Shown: one piece after another, positions 1 to 8,643 of the stretch
Layout of the letters: every line of letters starts with the position of its first letter
How positions within the stretch are numbered: the first letter of the stretch is position 1
Assembly: GCA_030762895.1 (NCBI GenBank)
Contig: CM061063.1
Span: 53,523,196 to 53,587,195 of the forward strand
DNA from: Sophora flavescens
Lineage: Eukaryota > Streptophyta > Magnoliopsida > Fabales > Fabaceae
DNA: 64,000 nt
Direction: 5' to 3'
Position numbers and translations under genes: made by a program
The notes under the pieces: generated by a model
Seen by the model: the letters and a program-made list of their open reading frames with translations, nothing else
What the model was told of the DNA's origin: nothing
Database searches by the model: none

Positions 1-817
1 AGTTAAAAAAAGTAGCAAAATGGCTTAGAAAAGGCTTAGAGCACGAACAATGAACCAACAACAGGAAAATGGTATGTGCATTTTATTACTGTTTTTCACG
101 AGTTGTTGAGTCTCAATGATAATACATGTAGGGCCACACAATAAAATCTATCAAAGAGTGCTCATCTGTGTTATTCCGAGCTAAAACTCCGCGGGCTCCC
201 CACCATTTATCAAATGTTTTTTCATTGAAAGCCTCTGCCCTCTAGCTAATGCAGAAAAAGCTAGAAGGTCTACCATGATTCCGCTTTTAAAATCAAACAG
301 AGGCCTGTCTTATGGAATATGAAAGTTTATGACCTCTCTTGCGTGCAAAAGAGTATTTTTGTTTTACACCAATGTCAAGTTTGTTTTTTTTATAAAAAAA
401 ATGCCTTATGAAAGTTATTGTTTTTTAATATTACATTTATTTACACCAATATCTATATGATTAGTAGGAGGATGCAGGGGATCATTCCAAGAGCATTTGC
501 TGAGTAGAAAAATCTGTCCATGTTATGTCCCTTTGAGGACAGGTTTCATGTGGGTCACCCTTAGACTACTTCCTTTCCTATCATGGGGTTTCATAAATTT
601 CCACAATGAGCTATCAAACAAATAGGTTGGCATGGAAAAACCGGCACCATAGACAAAGCAGTGGGAACGGAGGGCCATCAAATATGCAACAAAGTCAGGT
701 GGGAGCCAAACGTGCACGACTTTAAATGTGCTAAAAACTAAAAAGAGTGTTTCACTCCACAAGTATTATTTGAAAAATTATTTCCCACATTTTTTTCTAC
801 AAGTACGCGTATTTTAC
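1..817. other. Upstream flank, no recognisable gene
   Basis: AT-rich DNA with T- and A-runs. A 79-codon open frame on the minus strand (523-762) has ordinary-looking amino-acid use, but I cannot match it to a family and it has no supporting context. The stretch probably includes the distal promoter of the receptor-kinase pseudogene that begins at 920. Confidence 0.5.
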
Positions 818-828
818 TTTATAAAAAG
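818..828 (+). promoter_or_regulatory. Possible TATA box of the receptor-kinase pseudogene
   Basis: A TTTATAAAAAG stretch lies about 100 bp before the ATG at 920, a usual distance for a plant promoter with a short leader. The surrounding DNA is AT-rich, so chance is possible. Confidence 0.3.
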
Positions 829-919
829 TAAATTTTTTTTTTTACTCAATCTCGGCTCATCTTGTATAGTACCACAAATTAGTATCCAAATAGCAGAGTA
901 CCAGAAAAGTTGGGACTCA

Positions 920-1026
920 ATGGAAATTCTTTCTTTCATGATTACGGTGGCTTCCATACTTGTTACTTCTCTCAAAGTTTGCATGGCAGTTGATTCTCTT
1001 CGTGTGTCCCAATCCATCAGTGATGG
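920..1026 (+). pseudogene. Receptor-kinase exon 1, left piece (signal peptide and start of lectin domain)
   Basis: The frame opens with MEILSFMITVASILVTSL, a hydrophobic signal peptide, followed by VDSLRVSQSISDG, the usual mature N-terminus of G-type lectin kinases. The reading stops at codon 36, where the retrotransposon begins. The same frame resumes at 6305 with NTLVSQGGTFALGFFSPG, so the two pieces were one exon. The ATG at 920 was chosen because it directly precedes the signal peptide. Confidence 0.85.
1022..1026. repeat. Target-site duplication GATGG, left copy
   Basis: These five bases directly precede the LTR terminus TGATACAACC and recur at 6300-6304 directly after the other LTR. 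They encode part of the Asp-Gly of the kinase exon. Confidence 0.9.
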
Positions 1027-1457
1027 TGATACAACCAGGGGGATAGGGTATGAATTCCTGAATTAAAGGTCAGGGAACCTCCAGAAATAAAGGGAGAAGA
1101 CAGAGTTTTTCTTGGTAATATTCTTGCTTCATTCATATTCTCCAATGATATATATAGTCAGTGTTGTTTACATGCCTTTTGGATACCATGGCACATGGCC
1201 TCATAACAAACTAAATACACAGATGAGCATAACAGAATTCAAATTGGCAAAGCAAATAGAAAGGAAAGGAATAAAGTGCTGAGTCATAGAATCTAAGGTA
1301 AATCTTCTAGAAAGCCTAGTGAATGTAGTCATCCCAGTGAGATGGCCTTCTAGTCATGCCCTTATGCCTTTCTGTTGCAGCAACAACATTTGGTTCTTCA
1401 ATTGGGGTTTTGGGCTCTTCAACTGGGCCATGATCAATTGGGCTTGGGGTGCTATCA
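1027..1457 (-). repeat. 3' LTR of the Reina-like element (431 bp)
   Basis: Read on the minus strand it starts TGATAGCACC and ends GGTTGTATCA. It matches 5871-6299 end to end. A purine-rich tract (GAAGAAGGATGGAA on the minus strand) lies directly before it. The last ~47 codons of pol run into this LTR. Confidence 0.92.
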
Positions 1458-4294
1458 TTCCATCCTTCTTCAAAATACACCTTGTCCTCAAGGTGGTAAG
1501 TGGCTTTCAGTTCAGTCCAATCCTCCCAAGAGGTGTCGTCAGGAAGCAAGCCTAACCATTGAACCAGGACCTTTAACTTTGGTGGGGTCGCTGAATAGTC
1601 CCATTGATGAGCCAGGATGTAGAGGGGTTCAACGACCAGCTGCCCATTGATCACTTTGTCAGGGAAGGGTTGAGGGGAAGGAATAGGACCATGATGTGGT
1701 TTCAGGAGAGAGCAGTGGAAAACCGGGTGTATTTTTGCATTCTCAGGCAATTGGAGACGGTAAGCCACTGGTCCCAGAGCCTCGGTGATCAAGAAGGGGT
1801 CGTAGTAATGCTTCATTAACTTGGTATATTGACTACCTGCTATAGACTTCTGTCTGTGAGGCCTTAGGCGGACGTATACCCAATCCCCGACATTATAAGA
1901 AATGTCCCTGCGATGAGCGTCAGCTGATTGCTTCATGCGAGATTGAGCCTTTTCAAGTTTCCTCCTCAAGGATTCCAGCATGGCCTCACGTGAAGTAAAG
2001 AAGGTATCCACTGCTTCAATAGCAGAAGTACCAGCCACATAAGAAGGGATATTGGGAGGGGGCTTACCATAAGTCACTTGGAAAGGGGAAATTCCAGTTG
2101 CTGAATGTTTAGCCGTGTTATAAGACCATCCTGCCAAGCTTAGGAACTTTCCCCATTGATTGGGATGGTGATGCACAAAGGCTCGCAAATATTGCTCTAA
2201 GACACGGTTGACCACCTCGGTTTGCCCGTCGGTTTGTGGGTGATATGCGGTGCTCATCCGCAATTTGGTGCCTGCCAGTTTGAAGAGATCGCGCCAAAAA
2301 CCGCTCATGAAAATAGGGTCTCTATCAGAGATGAGACTTTTAGGGAATCCATGCAAACGACAGACCATATCCATAAAGAGTTGGGACACTTTATAGGCTG
2401 TGTAATGGGCGGACAACATGCCAAAGTGGGCTCCCTTGGAGAAACGATCAACAACTACAAGGATCACAATGAAGCCATGGAAGGACGGGAGACCGGTAAT
2501 GAAATCAAGTGACAGATCTTCCCATGGGCCTGAAGGAATTGGGATGGGTTGGAGGAGACCAGCTGGCTTTTTGGTGATGTATTTAGTGGATTGGCAGACC
2601 TGGCACTGTAAGATAAACTGGTGCACATCAGACTTCATTGCTGGCCAGAAAAAACTTTCCTTCAAGCGGCTAAGCGTTTTGGCGTCACCTATGTGTCCCC
2701 CCAAAGGCGAAGCATGGAACTCCTCAAGCAACAAAGGTATCAAGGAACAGTCCTTAGGAACCCAAATGCGGCCCCTATACAACAAAAGGTCGTTAACAAA
2801 TTGATAGTCACCATAGAGATCCGGGTTCTGCTGCACTGATTTGGAGAACTCCTTGAAGTGAGAATTACTGGACAGTTCAAGCTTGAGGGTATCAAGGAAT
2901 TTGAAATGTGGCATAGTCAAGATCCAACACGCCTCAGAGGTAGTTTCAAACACACGCGACAATGCATCAGCCACGGCGTTCAAATTCCCAGCCTTATATT
3001 GGATGTTATAATCATATCCCAGAAGTTTAGCAAGATACACATGTTGTTCTGGGGTTTGGATTTCCTGGCTCATAAGGTCCTTCAAGCTTTTATGGTCAGT
3101 TAAAATAGTAAAATGATGCCCAATTAAATAAGGCCTCCATTTTTTAACAGCAGCAGTGATAGCACATAATTCTCTAATATAAGTAGAATAATGCATAAGT
3201 TTGGGGCAGAATTGCTTACTGAAGTAGGCAATAGGGTGGCCATTTTGCATGAGTACTGCCCCCATACCGGAACCAGACGCATCGGTCTCGATGACAAACG
3301 AGATACTGAAATCCGGAAGAACCAACATCGGGGCCTTAGTCATTGCAGATTTGAGCTCTTCAAAAGCAGCATGAGCTTCTTGTCCCCAACCAAACTTATG
3401 CTTTCTGAGAAGCATAGTCAGGGGAGCAGCTATTTTGGCATAGTTGCGGATAAATCGCCGGTAGAATCCGGTGAGCCCCAATAAACCCCGAAGTGATTTA
3501 AGAGATGTAGGAGTGGGCCAATCAAGCATTGATTGGATTTTTGAAGGTTCATGTTCTACTCCCATTGCTGACACAATATGTCCCAAGTACTCTATCCGCC
3601 TCTGACCGAAGGCACATTTGGCAAGCTTGAGGTAGAATTTCCTTTCTTGTAGCTTCTGAAAGACCGACTCCAGGTGGTTTAGGTGTTGTGGGAAGTCCTG
3701 ACTGAACACCAAGATGTCATCGAAGAACACCAAAACGAATTTCCGCAAGAAGGGTTGGAAGAGATCATTCATTGCAGCTTGAAATGTAGAAGGTGCATTA
3801 CACAAGCCGAACGGCATGACTCTGTACTCGTAGTGGCCCTGGTGGGTGCGGAATGCTGTTTTGGAGATGTCATCTAGGTTCATTCGAATCTGGTGGAAAC
3901 CCTGTGCTAGGTTTAAGCGAGAGAACCAACTAGCACCAGCAAGTTCGTCCAAAAGCTCATCAATGGTGGGAAGGGGAAATCGGTCTTTAACGGTAATAGA
4001 GTTCAAGGCACGGTAGTCGACGCAGAACCGCCATGTACCATCCTTTTTCTTAACCAGCAGCACCGGGGAGGAGAAGGGGCTTCGACTGGGTTGAATCATG
4101 CCCATGCGGAGCATCTCGTAAACTTGCTTTTCGATCTCTTGTTTCTGGAAAAAAAGGGTAGCGGTAGGGCTTAACATTAACCGGGTCGGAGTTGGGGCAG
4201 AGGTGTATGGTGTGATCGATCTTTCGGGAAGGGGGTATGGTGGATGGCTTCTGGAATAGGTTGTTATGGGTGAGGAGTAGTTGCTTGAGCTCAT
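1316..4294 (-). CDS. Reina-like pol: reverse transcriptase, RNase H, integrase, chromodomain
   Basis: A 992-codon open frame. RT covers about residues 50-300, with FFDDILVF at about 190. RNase H begins near ETDASGSG at about 335 and includes TDHKSLK. Integrase has a zinc-binding region, DFITGLP, SDRDPIF and YHPQTDGQTE. The chromodomain lies near the end (VEPLYILAHQWDY to TSWEDW) and would guide integration to chromatin marks. The first ~45 residues are an out-of-frame reading of the protease-RT linker: the true pol frame is entered through a one-base shift in the T-run near 4150. The C-terminal tail is encoded inside the 3' LTR. The length from RT to chromodomain is full for the family, and all catalytic Asp residues I checked are present. 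Confidence 0.9.
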   Translation of the reverse strand: MSSSNYSSPITTYSRSHPPYPLPERSITPYTSAPTPTRLMLSPTATLFFQKQEIEKQVYEMLRMGMIQPSRSPFSSPVLLVKKKDGTWRFCVDYRALNSITVKDRFPLPTIDELLDELAGASWFSRLNLAQGFHQIRMNLDDISKTAFRTHQGHYEYRVMPFGLCNAPSTFQAAMNDLFQPFLRKFVLVFFDDILVFSQDFPQHLNHLESVFQKLQERKFYLKLAKCAFGQRRIEYLGHIVSAMGVEHEPSKIQSMLDWPTPTSLKSLRGLLGLTGFYRRFIRNYAKIAAPLTMLLRKHKFGWGQEAHAAFEELKSAMTKAPMLVLPDFSISFVIETDASGSGMGAVLMQNGHPIAYFSKQFCPKLMHYSTYIRELCAITAAVKKWRPYLIGHHFTILTDHKSLKDLMSQEIQTPEQHVYLAKLLGYDYNIQYKAGNLNAVADALSRVFETTSEACWILTMPHFKFLDTLKLELSSNSHFKEFSKSVQQNPDLYGDYQFVNDLLLYRGRIWVPKDCSLIPLLLEEFHASPLGGHIGDAKTLSRLKESFFWPAMKSDVHQFILQCQVCQSTKYITKKPAGLLQPIPIPSGPWEDLSLDFITGLPSFHGFIVILVVVDRFSKGAHFGMLSAHYTAYKVSQLFMDMVCRLHGFPKSLISDRDPIFMSGFWRDLFKLAGTKLRMSTAYHPQTDGQTEVVNRVLEQYLRAFVHHHPNQWGKFLSLAGWSYNTAKHSATGISPFQVTYGKPPPNIPSYVAGTSAIEAVDTFFTSREAMLESLRRKLEKAQSRMKQSADAHRRDISYNVGDWVYVRLRPHRQKSIAGSQYTKLMKHYYDPFLITEALGPVAYRLQLPENAKIHPVFHCSLLKPHHGPIPSPQPFPDKVINGQLVVEPLYILAHQWDYSATPPKLKVLVQWLGLLPDDTSWEDWTELKATYHLEDKVYFEEGWNDSTPSPIDHGPVEEPKTPIEEPNVVAATERHKGMTRRPSHWDDYIH

Positions 4295-5844
4295 TGGGAA
4301 GGTCTGGGTCGATGGGTATTTGTTGTGCGGTGAGGCTTGGGGGCGTTTCAGAGGAGGTCATCTGGAGGTGGAAGAAGGCAGCAGCACGATCAGTATTGAG
4401 GATGCGGCGGACCTGGGTCCGAGTTATTTCTTTTGGGCCTAAGCCTGGTTCCCCCTTTAACTCAATAGATTTACCATCCTTCATGAACCTCATGGTAATC
4501 TTGGAGTAATCAGTGATTATTGGGCCCAAGTCTTTCATCCAGGTCACTCCCAAGACTAGGTCAGCGCCGCCAATGGGCATTACATGGAGATCCACCGAAA
4601 AGTTGTGGCCCTGAATTAACACAGGGGCCCCTTGGCACATTTGTTGGCATGTGAGCTCACTTCCATTTCCTATCATCACATGGAGGGGTTTGGTGGTGGG
4701 TTGGGCCTTCAAATTTAAGAACTGGACCATCTTGTCTTGCACAAAGTTATGAGTGCTTCCTCCATCAATAAGGACCACGACTTCATGACCATTTACACGG
4801 CCCTTCACCCGGATTGTCTCTGGGGCGAGTTGACCCGACAGGGCATTAAAACTAATGTGGGCTGAAGGCGCCCCATCCACGTCGGGATGGGTTGGAACAT
4901 CAAGGAACTCTGGGAAAGGGGCTTCTGGGGTCTGATCAGTGTCCTCGTCGACGATGATGAGGAAGAATTTGGATTTGCACTTATGGGTATTCGACCATCG
5001 CTCGTCGCAATTGTAGCAGAGACCTTTCTCGCGACGAGCGGCCATTTCCGTGGGGGTTAGTCGTTTGAATGTAGTCTTAGTTGGGTTGGGCAGAAGAGGG
5101 GGAGGGTGCGGTGGTGGAGGGGGAAATTGAAATTTCGGGCGTATGGATTTTTTGGAGTCGTTGAATTTATCTTCCTGGAGCTTGGCTAATGCGGCCGCCT
5201 GAATCAGTGAGATGGGTTGCAAGGCTAGGACCTCGCGACGGATATCGGTGCTCAGCCCCGATATAAAACAGCTCAAGAGGAAGGTTGGGGGTAGGCCAAC
5301 TATACAATTGGCAAGGATTTCAAATTCAGAGAGATAAGTGCTGACAGAGCCCCTCTGTTGAAGTTTGAACAACGCCCCCTTGGGATCATCGTAAAGAGAT
5401 GGAGCAAAATGCATTTCCAGCGCTTGAAGGAACACAGGCCAAGAGGAGATTTGTCCGTTCCGAAACATCCATTGGAACCAGCTAAGGGCAGGGCCATCGA
5501 GGTAGAAGGAAGCCAACTGGATATGCTCATCCTCTGGGGTGTCATGGTACTCGAAGAACTAGGATATTTTGAAGACCCATCCCGGCGCGTCACCGCCGTC
5601 AAAGCGAGGGATCTCAAGTTTCATGTGGGGTTTGTTTGGCTTTGGGGGGGAGACGGGAGAGGCTGTGGTCAGAGGAAGAGGATTGGTTTGTTTCTAGGGT
5701 GGAGATGCGGGTGAGTACCTCATCAAGTTTGGAATGGAGGGAGCTCTGGTCGATGGCTATGGTTGTTTGGGTCTGGGTGAGTTTCAGGACGGCCTCTTCC
5801 AGGCGGGCAATGGCTTGGGCTTGGGAACGGGTGTTATCGGCCAT
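4150..5844 (-). pseudogene. Reina-like gag-protease, broken
   Basis: Starts at the ATG at 5844 (MADNTRSQAQAI), 11 bp beyond the primer-binding site, with a coiled-coil-like N-terminus. A one-base shift in a C-run near 5646 and a TAG near 5563 break the frame before the capsid part. The rest (from 5516) is open: capsid-like SFYLDGPALSWFQWM, a proline-rich linker, a CCHC-like knuckle (CYNCDERWSNTHKC) and an aspartic protease with LIDGGSTHNF, where Asp-Gly-Gly replaces the usual Asp-Ser/Thr-Gly, then VLGVTWM. The protease frame runs out at 4050 because of the T-run indel near 4150. Confidence 0.85.
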
Positions 5845-5854
5845 GGGGAGGATG

Positions 5855-5868
5855 CAACGAGAGCACCA
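5855..5868 (-). other. Primer-binding site of the Reina-like element
   Basis: Two bases after the 5' LTR the minus strand reads TGGTGCTCTCGTTG. It starts with TGG as expected for pairing with a tRNA 3' CCA end. I do not assign the tRNA. Confidence 0.6.
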
Positions 5869-5870
5869 AT

Positions 5871-6299
5871 TGATACAACCAGGGGGATAGGGTATGAATT
5901 CCTAAATTAAAGGTCAGGGAACCTCCAGAAATAAAGGGAGAAGACAGTTTTTCTTGGTAATATTCCTACTTCATTCATATTCTCCATTGATATATATAGT
6001 TAGTGTTGTTTACATGCCTTTTGGATACCATGGCACATGGCCTCATAACAAACTAAATACACAGCTGAGCATAACAGAATTCAAATTGGCAAAGCAAACA
6101 GAAAGGAAAGGAATAAAGTGCTGAGTCATAGAATCTAAGGTCAATCTTCTAGAAAGCCTAGTGAATGTAGTCATCCCAGTGAGATGGCCTTCTAGTCATG
6201 CACTTATGCCTTTCTGTTGCAGCAACAACATTTGGTTCTTCAATTGGGGTTTTGGGCTCTTCAACTGGGCCATGATCAATTGGGCTTGGGGTGCTATGA
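5871..6299 (-). repeat. 5' LTR of the Reina-like element (429 bp)
   Basis: Pairs with 1027-1457. Its outer end reads TCATAGCACC on the minus strand where the other copy has TGATAGCACC, so one terminal base has mutated. The adjacent GATGG duplication fixes the boundary. Confidence 0.9.
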
Positions 6300-6304
6300 G
6301 ATGG
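6300..6304. repeat. Target-site duplication GATGG, right copy
   Basis: Identical to 1022-1026. Deleting the element plus one copy joins the kinase exon in frame. Confidence 0.9.
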
Positions 6305-7044
6305 CAATACCCTTGTGTCCCAAGGTGGAACTTTTGCACTTGGTTTCTTCAGTCCTGGTAACTCCAATAAACGTTACCTGGGGATATGGTATTAGAATAT
6401 CCCAATTCAAACAGCTGTTTGGGTTGCAAACAGGGTCAACCCCATCAATGATTCTATAGGCTAACACCATTTATGATTTCAAGTATGTCTCCAACAAGGA
6501 TGAGATGTTTTACACATACAGCCTAAAAATAATAATGTCTTCTCCAGAGTTGTCATAAACCAAACCAGTGACACGTTTTATCGCTATGTATGGGTGGAAG
6601 ATTATCAAAATTGGAGGACTTATAAGTCACTCCCAAATGACTTTTGTGACACTTTTGGTAATTGCATAATTACGCAAGCACAAGTCTGTCAATGTTTACA
6701 AGGGTTCAGTCCAAAGTCACCACATGCATGGAACTCATCGGATTGGACACAAGGATGCGTCCGCAATAAACCATTAAGCTGCAATGACAAACACACAGAT
6801 GGATTTGTCAAATTTGTAGGCCTGAAAGTTCCAGATACTACACATGCTTGGTTGGATGAGGCTATTGGTCTAGAGGATTGCAGAAACAGGTGCTTGGACA
6901 ATTGCTCATGTATGGTCTATACTAATTCAGACATTAGAGGAGCAGGTAGTGGTTGTGTCATGTGGTTTGGTGATCTAATTCACATTAAAAAGTTTCAACT
7001 TGGTGGCCAGGATCTATACGTCCGAATGTCTGCTTCACAGTTAG
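6305..7044 (+). pseudogene. Receptor-kinase exon 1, right piece (lectin remnant, S-locus and PAN region)
   Basis: Begins NTLVSQGGTFALGFFSPG and YLGIWY, then a TAG, then NIPIQTAVWVANR: start of the bulb-type lectin domain. From about 6450 the sequence jumps to YDFKYVSNKDEMFYTYSL, so roughly 140 residues of lectin are lost. The S-locus glycoprotein region follows (FCDTFGNC, CQCLQGFSPK) and a PAN domain with conserved cysteines (DCRNRCLDNCSCMVY, GSGCVMWFGDL). The exon ends near 7044 at TTAG followed by GTAAAA, a plausible splice donor. Confidence 0.85.
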
Positions 7045-7136
7045 GTAAAAACTTTGAAATTTACTCAAAATACTTCCATTTTTCCCATCAGAATGATAAT
7101 TGCAACTTTGAAATCTCAATATCACTCTAACTTCAG

Positions 7137-7278
7137 CCTGTTTCTATCGAATCCAACCCTGAAGAACCTGAAAGGCAAAACAAGAACGTCACAACGATAA
7201 CGGCTACCACCATTGCTGCAATTTGTGGGGTTCTACTAAGTACTTATTTTATCTGTAGAATCCGGAGGAACATTCCTG
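7137..7278 (+). pseudogene. Receptor-kinase transmembrane exon
   Basis: Follows a CTTCAG acceptor and precedes a GTAACA donor. It encodes a polar juxtamembrane stretch, then a hydrophobic span (TTIAAICGVLLSTYFIC) and a basic stop-transfer stretch (RIRRN). Phase with exon 1 does not fit perfectly, another sign of decay. Confidence 0.7.
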
Positions 7279-7596
7279 GTAACATTGTTCTTCACTCATA
7301 GTTTTACTAAATAGGTGTCCATACTTTTCTATATATCATTTTAATTACACATACTGCTTATCGAGAAGCAACTCTCATGGTTTAATCATCATGTAACAAT
7401 GAAGTTTAGGTCAAGTAGCATTTTAACATGCCACGCTATCTTGCTGATAAAATGATCTAGAACTTAACAACTTGCTAGATATTGAATAAATGAAATCACA
7501 GATCTTTTTTTTCCCTCTAATATTCACATTTATCTAATATATTGACCATTTTCAATTCCCTCCTCACGTTTTTTTTCCATCACGTTTTATCTAATA
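7279..7596 (+). other. Intronic DNA where the ATP-binding exon should be
   Basis: AT-rich DNA with no trace of the glycine-rich loop or the catalytic lysine that normally lie between the transmembrane exon and NEV. I infer deletion of that exon. Confidence 0.6.
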
Positions 7597-8643
7597 AATG
7601 AAGTAAAATTGATTGCAAAACTTCAGCATCGCAATCTTGTGAAACTTCTCCATTGTTACATTGAGGGACAAGAAAAGATGCTAGTTGATGATTACATGGC
7701 AAACAGCAGCCTAGACTCTTTCATTTTTGGTATGGAAAATCAAGAAAGCTTAGATTTGGTCGCACTAGTACTTTATGACTTTAGTGATATAAGAAGCTTA
7801 TTAAACTTGTGTATTCAATACAGAATTGTATATTTGCTTCGAATGAAACATATGATACAAATGGAAAATTGCTAGTGGCCTCAACGCTTTCATATAATTT
7901 GTGGAATTGGCAAGGGGCTTATGTATCTTCACCATGATTCTCGATTGAGGAATATCCACAGAGATCTCAAAGCAAGTAATGTTTTACTTGACAAAAATTT
8001 GAATTCAAAAATATCAGATTTTGGAGTGGCCAAAATGTTTGGAGGAGACCAGACTGAAGGAAACACAAACAAATTAGTTGGGACTTAGTGAGTGTCTAAC
8101 TATCCAACACAATGTTGTTTTTTTAACATATATGTGAATGTTCTGTAATGATTTCTTGCCGTGGCTACATGGCACTAGAATATGCAGTTGATGGGTTATT
8201 TTCAGTAAAATCTGATGTCTTTAGCTTCCGAATTTTATTGTTGGAAATTATATGTGGCAAGAGAAATGAAGGGCTTTATCACACATATGACAATCTTAAC
8301 CTTGTTGGTCATGTAAGAAGTGTATTTTTTTCTGTCAATTTATGCATGTCAAGTAAGAATCAATTATCTTCTTTTATGATTCAGGCTTGGACAAGGTGGA
8401 AAGAGGGCAGGGATCTAGAGTTGATTGACTCAATGTGTCATATTAGAAGTACTGCGTTGCCTCCATGTTAGTCTTTTGTGTGTGCAGCAGTTCCCTGAGG
8501 ATAGAGCTACCATGGCCTCAGTGATTTTAATGTTGGGGAGTCAGATGGAATTGGCTGAGCCTAATGGTTTCGTTTCAAGGACAACTTCTGTTGAAGCATA
8601 TCTACGTTCAAATAAAAATATAAGAGTTCAACCAACGAAGTGA
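7597..8643 (+). pseudogene. Receptor-kinase catalytic exons (kinase subdomains III-XI, broken)
   Basis: Four exon pieces. 7597-7729: NEVKLIAKLQHRNLVKLL to SLDSFIF, ending at a GTATGG donor. About 7850-8087: WPQRFHIICGIGKGLMYLHH, the catalytic loop HRDLKASN, the DFG motif and the start of the activation segment, ending before GTGAGT. About 8161-8312: GYMALEYAVDGLFSVKSDVFSF (Pro of APE changed to Leu), ending at GTAAGA. 8385-8643: the C-lobe, with a frameshift near 8440 before CLHVSLLCVQQFPEDRATM. The C-terminal tail ends at TGA 8641-8643. The ATP-binding lysine is absent, so no active kinase could be made. Confidence 0.85.

Larger units (their letters stand above)
1027..6299 (-). mobile_element. 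Reina-like Ty3/gypsy chromovirus, nearly complete (5.27 kb)
   Basis: On the minus strand the order is 5' LTR (5871-6299), primer-binding site, gag, protease, RT, RNase H, integrase, chromodomain, purine-rich tract and 3' LTR (1027-1457). Compact size, an Asp-Gly-Gly-Ser-Thr protease and a C-terminal chromodomain fit the Reina-type chromoviruses; the exact clade is inferred. The LTRs differ by ten substitutions and one 2-bp indel over about 430 bp, so the insertion is fairly recent. The copy cannot act alone: I see a frameshift in a C-run near 5646, a TAG near 5563 in gag, and a frameshift in a T-run (minus strand) near 4150 between protease and RT. Confidence 0.92.
920..8643 (+). pseudogene. 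G-type lectin S-receptor-like Ser/Thr kinase pseudogene, split by a retrotransposon
   Basis: The functional family consists of plasma-membrane receptor kinases: signal peptide, bulb-type lectin domain, S-locus glycoprotein/PAN region, one membrane span and a cytoplasmic kinase. All these parts can be found in order here across about seven exon pieces. The gene is dead. A Reina-like element (1027-6299) lies inside exon 1. A TAG follows GIWY just after the element. Most of the lectin domain is deleted near 6450-6467. The exon with the glycine-rich loop and ATP-binding lysine is missing between 7279 and 7597. There is an apparent 2-bp loss near 7875, a damaged acceptor near 8160 (TTGCC where an AG is expected), MALEY in place of MAPEY, and a frameshift near 8440. 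The stop is at 8641-8643. I infer a tandem-family member that decayed before or after the insertion. Confidence 0.9.

Noticed and set aside
523..762. 79-codon minus-strand frame near the left edge
   Set aside because: Protein-like composition, but no recognised motif, neighbour or signal; not enough to call a gene.
1319..5714. Many plus-strand open frames of 60-130 codons across the Reina-like element
   Set aside because: They are antisense shadows of the gag-pol frames and have no motifs of their own.
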